Below are positions 60,092 to 64,000 of a DNA stretch of 64,000 nucleotides, in pieces. Origin of the DNA: JAVVHH01 sp964657565 (GTDB lineage: Bacteria > Pseudomonadota > Alphaproteobacteria > Acetobacterales > Acetobacteraceae); the NCBI GenBank assembly GCA_964657565.1, contig CAZZVQ010000013.1:1-64000 (forward strand), written 5' to 3'. Every line of letters starts with the position of its first letter. Positions within the stretch are counted from its first letter, which is position 1. The notes under the pieces were generated by a model, which was not told the DNA's origin, ran no database searches, and saw only the letters and a list, made by a program, of their open reading frames with translations. A program made the position numbers and the translations under genes.

Positions 60092-61228
60092 TCATGCTGG
60101 CATAAGCAGCATGACCGCCGCTTGGGCCGCGATACCCTCGCCGCGGCCGGCGAACCCCAACCGCTCCGTCGTCGTTGCCTTGACCGAGATGCGGCCGGGG
60201 TCGACATCCAGCAATTCCGCGAGGCGGGCCATCATCGCCGGTGCATGCGGCGTGATCTTCGGGCGTTCGCAGATCAGGGTCACGTCGGCATTGGTGAGCC
60301 GGCCGCCGCGAGCGGCGATGCGCTCGGCCGCGTGACGCAGGAAGCGGGCGCTGTCGGCGTCCTTCCAGGTCGCTTCGCTCGGCGGGAAATGGCGGCCGAT
60401 GTCGCCCTCGGCGAGCGCGCCGTAGATCGCGTCGCATAGGGCGTGGATACCGACATCGGCGTCCGAGTGGCCGGACAGGCCCTTTTCGTGCGGAACTTCG
60501 AGGCCGCAGAGAATGAGTTTGCGGCCGGCTTCGAGCACGTGGACGTCGAATCCGGTGCCGATGCGCGGTTCGAGAGTGGGGGCTAGAATGCGCGCCATGC
60601 GAACGGCGTCCTCCGCATAGGTGATTTTGATGTTGTCGTCGTGACCCGGCACCAGCGCGACCGGCAGGCCGGCCCGCTCGAACAAGGCGGCGTCGTCGGT
60701 GGCGCCGGCATCGCCGGCATGCTGCCGGTGCAGGTCGAGGATGGTGGCGAAGCGGAAGGCCTGGGGCGTCTGCGCCCGGTGCAGGCCGTCGCGTGAGACC
60801 GTCGCGGTGATCATTCCGTCGGCGCCGCGCTTGAGCGTGTCGGCAACCGGGATGGCGGGGATGGCGCCCTCGCACCGGGTCAAGGCGTCCAGCAGGGCAG
60901 GGATGGTGTCGGCGGGCAGAAAGGGCCGGGCGGCGTCGTGGATCAGCACGATGTCCGGCTGGAGCGGCGCGAGCGCTTCTAGCCCGGCGCGCACGCTGTC
61001 CTGCCGCGTGGCGCCGCCGGCAACCACCGGCAGGTGGTCCAAACCCGCCAGCGTCTCAGTCAAGGCGTTGACGTCGCCGACGGGTTGCAAAAATGCCACA
61101 TGTGGCACCAGACGTTCCGCCGCCCAGCGGGCGACTGGCTTGCCGGCACAATTGAAATATTGTTTCGGGCGGTCCGTTCCGAACCGTTGACCGGAACCGG
61201 CCGCCACCAGGATCGCCGCAATACGCAT
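60092..61228 (-). CDS. ispDF: bifunctional IspD/IspF isoprenoid enzyme
   Basis: Fusion of MEP cytidylyltransferase and MEcPP synthase of the MEP pathway. 378 residues. IspD half (about 1-220): IAAILVAAGSGQRFGTDRPK, GGATRQDSVRAGL, LIHDAARPF, QTPQAF. IspF half (about 222-378): RIGTGFDVHVLEAGRKLILC, LSGHSDADVGIHALCDAIYG and GDIGRHFPPSEATWKDADS carry the metal ligands Asp/His. The fusion is common in Alphaproteobacteria. Start ATG at 61228; the upstream in-frame extension to 61297 is rejected. Confidence 0.97.
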   Translation of the reverse strand: MRIAAILVAAGSGQRFGTDRPKQYFNCAGKPVARWAAERLVPHVAFLQPVGDVNALTETLAGLDHLPVVAGGATRQDSVRAGLEALAPLQPDIVLIHDAARPFLPADTIPALLDALTRCEGAIPAIPVADTLKRGADGMITATVSRDGLHRAQTPQAFRFATILDLHRQHAGDAGATDDAALFERAGLPVALVPGHDDNIKITYAEDAVRMARILAPTLEPRIGTGFDVHVLEAGRKLILCGLEVPHEKGLSGHSDADVGIHALCDAIYGALAEGDIGRHFPPSEATWKDADSARFLRHAAERIAARGGRLTNADVTLICERPKITPHAPAMMARLAELLDVDPGRISVKATTTERLGFAGRGEGIAAQAAVMLLMPA

Positions 61229-61329
61229 GCGCGATGCAATGCTGGCCCGGTCGCGCGACGTCAACCCCGCGTCATGGAGCCCGCAGAATGTTTGCACGCC
61301 AGCAACGCACGCTCTAGTTTGCCCAAATC

Positions 61330-62403
61330 ATGGGCAACACTGATACTCGTTTAAGCGCGGAGGCGCCGGCGTTCCGACCGATCACGCTCGGCACCGGGGC
61401 GACGCGCGTCGTTATCGACCGGCCGGTGATCCTGGCGCCGATGTCGGGGGTGACCGACCTGCCGTTCCGCCGCTTGGCCAAGCGGCATGGGGCCGGGTTG
61501 GTGGTCTCCGAGATGATCGCGTCCTGGGCGATGGTGCGCGAGAACCGGACCACGCTGCGGATGGCGGAGGTCGATGGCTGCGGCGGCCCGGCCTCGGTGC
61601 AGCTCGCCGGTTGCGACCCGGCCGCCATGGCGGAGGCGGCGCGGATTGCCGTCGGCCACGGCGCCGATCTCGTCGATATCAATTTCGGCTGCCCGGTCAA
61701 GAAAGTCGCCGTCGGCCAGAGCGCCGGCTCCGCGCTGATGCGCGACGAGGTCGCGGCGGCCCGCCTGCTGGAGGCCGTGGTGCGCGCGGTCGGCGTGCCG
61801 GTGACGCTGAAGATGCGGATGGGCTGGGACCACGCCAACCTGAACGCCCCGTCGCTGGCCCGCATCGCCGAGCAGTGCGGGATCCAGCTGGTCACGGTGC
61901 ATGGCCGGACCCGGCAGCAATTCTACACCGGTAGCGCCGATTGGCGCTTCGTCGCCTCGGTCAAGGCCGCCGTCGGGATCCCGGTGATCGTCAATGGCGA
62001 CGTGCTGACGGTCGACGATGCGGCCGAAGCGATGCGGCAGTCCGGCGCGGATGGGGTGATGATCGGGCGGGGCTGCTACGGCCGCCCCTGGTTCCCCGCC
62101 CAAGCGGCCGAGTTCCTGGCCACCGGCCACCGCATCGCGGACCCGACCCTGGCGGAACAGAAGCACATCCTGCTCGACCATTACCGGGCGATGCTGGACC
62201 ATTGCGGCCGCGAGGCCGGGATGCGCGTCGCCCGCAAGCATGTCTCCTGGTATTCCAGCGGGCTGTGGGGCTCGGCCGAGTTCCGCGCCTCGGTCAACCG
62301 CTGCGCCGATGCGGGGGCGGTGGAGACGCTGATCCATCGCTTCTACGATCCGTTGATCGAGCGTAGTCCTGCCGTCGCCTCGGCGGGGGCGTTGGCGGCT
62401 TGA
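61330..62403 (+). CDS. dusB: tRNA-dihydrouridine synthase (DusB/NifR3)
   Basis: Flavin enzyme reducing uridines in tRNA D-loops. 357 residues with LAPMSGVTDLPFRRLAKRHG, DINFGCPVKKVAVGQSAGSA, VTLKMRMGWD, VHGRTRQQFYTGSADW and VNGDVLTVDDA. Located directly before ntrB as nifR3 is in Rhodobacter and relatives; the stop overlaps the ntrB TTG start. Confidence 0.96.
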   Translation: MGNTDTRLSAEAPAFRPITLGTGATRVVIDRPVILAPMSGVTDLPFRRLAKRHGAGLVVSEMIASWAMVRENRTTLRMAEVDGCGGPASVQLAGCDPAAMAEAARIAVGHGADLVDINFGCPVKKVAVGQSAGSALMRDEVAAARLLEAVVRAVGVPVTLKMRMGWDHANLNAPSLARIAEQCGIQLVTVHGRTRQQFYTGSADWRFVASVKAAVGIPVIVNGDVLTVDDAAEAMRQSGADGVMIGRGCYGRPWFPAQAAEFLATGHRIADPTLAEQKHILLDHYRAMLDHCGREAGMRVARKHVSWYSSGLWGSAEFRASVNRCADAGAVETLIHRFYDPLIERSPAVASAGALAA

Positions 62404-63554
62404 AGAGCGTCGTCGCCCGCGGCCGAACGGCGCTGGTCGAGCGCCTGACGCGCCGGCCCCCGCCGATCGATTCCGTCTCCGTGCTCGGCGCCATCCCGGT
62501 CCCCGTCGTCCTGCTCGATCCGAGTGACGGCTTCCGCTACGCCAACCAGGCGGCGGAGCAATTCTTCGGCCTGTCGATGATGCAGCTCGCCCAACTCACG
62601 CTGCGCGCATTGCTGCCGACCGATAACCCCTTGTTCCACATCATCGCCCAGGTGCGGGCGACCGAGCAGACGATCTCCGACTACGATCTCCACCTGGAGA
62701 GTCCGCGCCTGAAGAAGCGGCACATCAGCGTCTCCGTCACCAGCCTGCCGGAGGAGGCCGGCTGCGTGCTGCTGACGTTGCAGGACGCGTCGGCAGCCCG
62801 GGCGCTCGACCGGCAGATCGCCTATCGCGGCGCCGCGCGCAGCGTCAGCGGCATGGCGGCGATCCTGGCGCACGAGGTCAAGAACCCGCTCTCCGGCATC
62901 CGCGGTGCGGCGCAGCTGCTGGAGCCGAACGTGATGCCGGCGGACCGCGAGTTGACGGACCTGATCCGCGACGAGGCCGACCGTATCCGCGAGCTGGTCG
63001 ACCGGATGGAGGTGTTCGGCGAAGAGTCGGTGGAACGGCGGCCGGTGAACATCCATCGCGTGCTCGAGCATGTGCGGCGCCTCGCGCAGAGTGGCGTCGC
63101 GACCGGAATGCGGATCACCGAGAACTACGACCCGTCGCTGCCGCCGGTCTGGGCCAACCGCGACCAACTGGTCCAGGTGTTGTTCAATCTGGTCAAGAAC
63201 GCCGCCGAAGCCATCGAGGGCCAGCGTGACGGGCGCGAGCGGGCCGAGATCACGCTGTCGACCGCCTATCAACACGGCATGCGGCTGGCGATCGCGGGCA
63301 GTTCGGAGCGCATCCACTTGCCGCTGGTCGTGAGCGTGCGCGACAACGGGCCGGGGATCTCGGACGATATCCGGCCCCATCTGTTCGAGGCGTTCGTCAC
63401 GAGCAAGTCGAGCGGAAGTGGTCTAGGACTTGCACTCGTCGCCAAGATCGTGGGCGACCACGGCGGGCTGATCGAGGTCGATAGCCGTCCGGGCCGAACC
63501 GAATTCCGCCTCTGCCTGCCGGTCATGACCGAGTCGGATGGCGAGGGTCAATGA
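62400..63554 (+). CDS. ntrB: nitrogen regulation sensor kinase NtrB
   Basis: Histidine kinase/phosphatase for NtrC, regulated by PII. 384 residues from a TTG start. PAS domain about 30-140 (PVPVVLLDPSDGFRYANQAAE), phospho-acceptor His in AILAHEVKNPLSGIRGAAQL (about residue 160), then N-box VLFNLVKNAAEAIE, DNGPGI and GSGLGLALVAKIVGDHGG of the ATPase domain. No membrane spans, as expected. Coupled to dusB, 10 bp before ntrC. Confidence 0.96.
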   Translation: MKSVVARGRTALVERLTRRPPPIDSVSVLGAIPVPVVLLDPSDGFRYANQAAEQFFGLSMMQLAQLTLRALLPTDNPLFHIIAQVRATEQTISDYDLHLESPRLKKRHISVSVTSLPEEAGCVLLTLQDASAARALDRQIAYRGAARSVSGMAAILAHEVKNPLSGIRGAAQLLEPNVMPADRELTDLIRDEADRIRELVDRMEVFGEESVERRPVNIHRVLEHVRRLAQSGVATGMRITENYDPSLPPVWANRDQLVQVLFNLVKNAAEAIEGQRDGRERAEITLSTAYQHGMRLAIAGSSERIHLPLVVSVRDNGPGISDDIRPHLFEAFVTSKSSGSGLGLALVAKIVGDHGGLIEVDSRPGRTEFRLCLPVMTESDGEGQ

Positions 63555-63564
63555 AAGCATTGCT

Positions 63565-64000
63565 ATGACGTTGCCCACCGTCTTGGTCGCCGATGACGAC
63601 CGCTCCATCCGCACGGTGCTGACGCAAGCGCTCGGGCGCTCCGGCTACCAGGTGCGCTGCACCGGCAATGCCGCCACCTTGTGGCGATGGGTGGAGGACG
63701 GCGAGGGCGATCTCGTCATCACCGACGTGGTGATGCCGGACGAGAACGGACTGGACCTGATCCCGCGGATCAAGCGGATCCGGCCGGATCTGCGCGTGGT
63801 GGTGATGAGCGCGCAGTCGACGCTGATGACGGCGGTCAAGGCGGCCCAGCGCGGCGCCTTCGAATATCTGCCCAAACCGTTCGATCTAAAGGAATTGCTG
63901 TCCGTCGTCGGCCGCGCCTTGGCCGCGCCGCCGAAGCAGGAGCCCAGCGGGGTCGCCGAGCCCACCGACAGCGAGGAGCGCCTGCCGCTGATCGGCCGTT
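63565..64000 (+). CDS. ntrC: nitrogen regulation response regulator NtrC, C-terminus cut by window edge
   Basis: Enhancer-binding activator of sigma-54 promoters. 145 residues visible: a full receiver domain with VLVADDDRSIRTVL, phospho-acceptor Asp in DLVITDVVMPDENGLDL (about residue 54), VVMSAQ and EYLPKPFDLKEL. Linker begins at about residue 120; the AAA+ and Fis domains lie beyond the window. Identity rests on the receiver and on ntrB next to it. Confidence 0.93.
   Translation, partial: MTLPTVLVADDDRSIRTVLTQALGRSGYQVRCTGNAATLWRWVEDGEGDLVITDVVMPDENGLDLIPRIKRIRPDLRVVVMSAQSTLMTAVKAAQRGAFEYLPKPFDLKELLSVVGRALAAPPKQEPSGVAEPTDSEERLPLIGR

Noticed and set aside
1..64000. CRISPR arrays, prophage, transposases, toxin-antitoxin pairs
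   Set aside because: No regularly spaced repeats and no integrase, transposase or phage structural genes were recognised on either strand.

Overview
The window is a dense, high-GC stretch of chromosome from an alphaproteobacterium, most likely of the Rhodospirillales / Acetobacteraceae type. That placement is an inference from two conserved blocks: glyA-nrdR-ribD-ribE-ribB-ribH-nusB-thiL, and bamE-cbp3-yceD-rpmF-plsX-fabH-ihfA-merR-tRNA-ispDF-dusB-ntrB-ntrC. Fused ispDF, lpxB beside a Gfo/Idh oxidoreductase, and many ATGA/GTGA/TTGA gene overlaps with GTG and TTG starts fit the same picture. No phage, IS element, integrase or CRISPR array was seen. One assembly gap of 10 N lies inside nusB (53760-53769).

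Layout. 1-4689: a UvrD/PcrA-type helicase cut by the window edge, metF, an outer-membrane lipid asymmetry pair (mlaA, mlaC) and a TAXI-type solute-binding protein. 4692-13849: an exopolysaccharide locus with an ExeA-like ATPase carrying a transmembrane segment and Sel1-like repeats, a Wzc/GumC-type chain-length protein with a kinase-like domain, a GT4 glycosyltransferase, an O-antigen ligase/polymerase-like protein, a PAP2 phosphatase, a lytic transglycosylase coupled to a small Cys-rich secreted protein, and a Wza/GumB-type export lipoprotein. 13898-25030: a DUF4336 protein, secD-secF, an MlrC-family peptidase, a membrane pentapeptide-repeat protein, a Gfo/Idh oxidoreductase, lpxB and small hypotheticals. 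24356-30950 is one leftward operon for DNA repair: Lhr helicase, PdeM endonuclease, a polytopic membrane protein, photolyase and a metallophosphatase. 31083-39357: a lone Flp pilin, tRNA-Ser, an Fsr-like MFS exporter, an amino-acid ABC importer without its ATPase, an LpxR-like lipid A deacylase, a NarK-type nitrate transporter with a long structured leader, and an acyltransferase. 39637-48160: Bpt aminoacyl-transferase, penicillin acylase, a PDZ protein with a lost protease triad, aldehyde dehydrogenase, CoA-transferase and two hydrolases. 48260-64000: the two conserved housekeeping blocks, ending in ntrB and the receiver domain of ntrC.

How it fits together. The clearest systems-level signal concerns nitrogen. 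Both the amino-acid ABC importer (32739-35001) and the nitrate transporter (36896-38224) are preceded by elements with exact sigma-54 -24/-12 geometry (GG-N10-GC), and the NtrB/NtrC regulators that usually drive such promoters lie at the end of the same window. The nitrate transporter also has a roughly 260-nt leader with three hairpins and two tiny ORFs with good ribosome-binding sites. Other notable items are a RibB protein whose RibA half has lost its zinc cysteines (RibBX type), a pseudo-HtrA protein, a large double inverted repeat at 39521-39574, and the membrane-anchored ATPase/TAXI pair at the edge of the polysaccharide locus.
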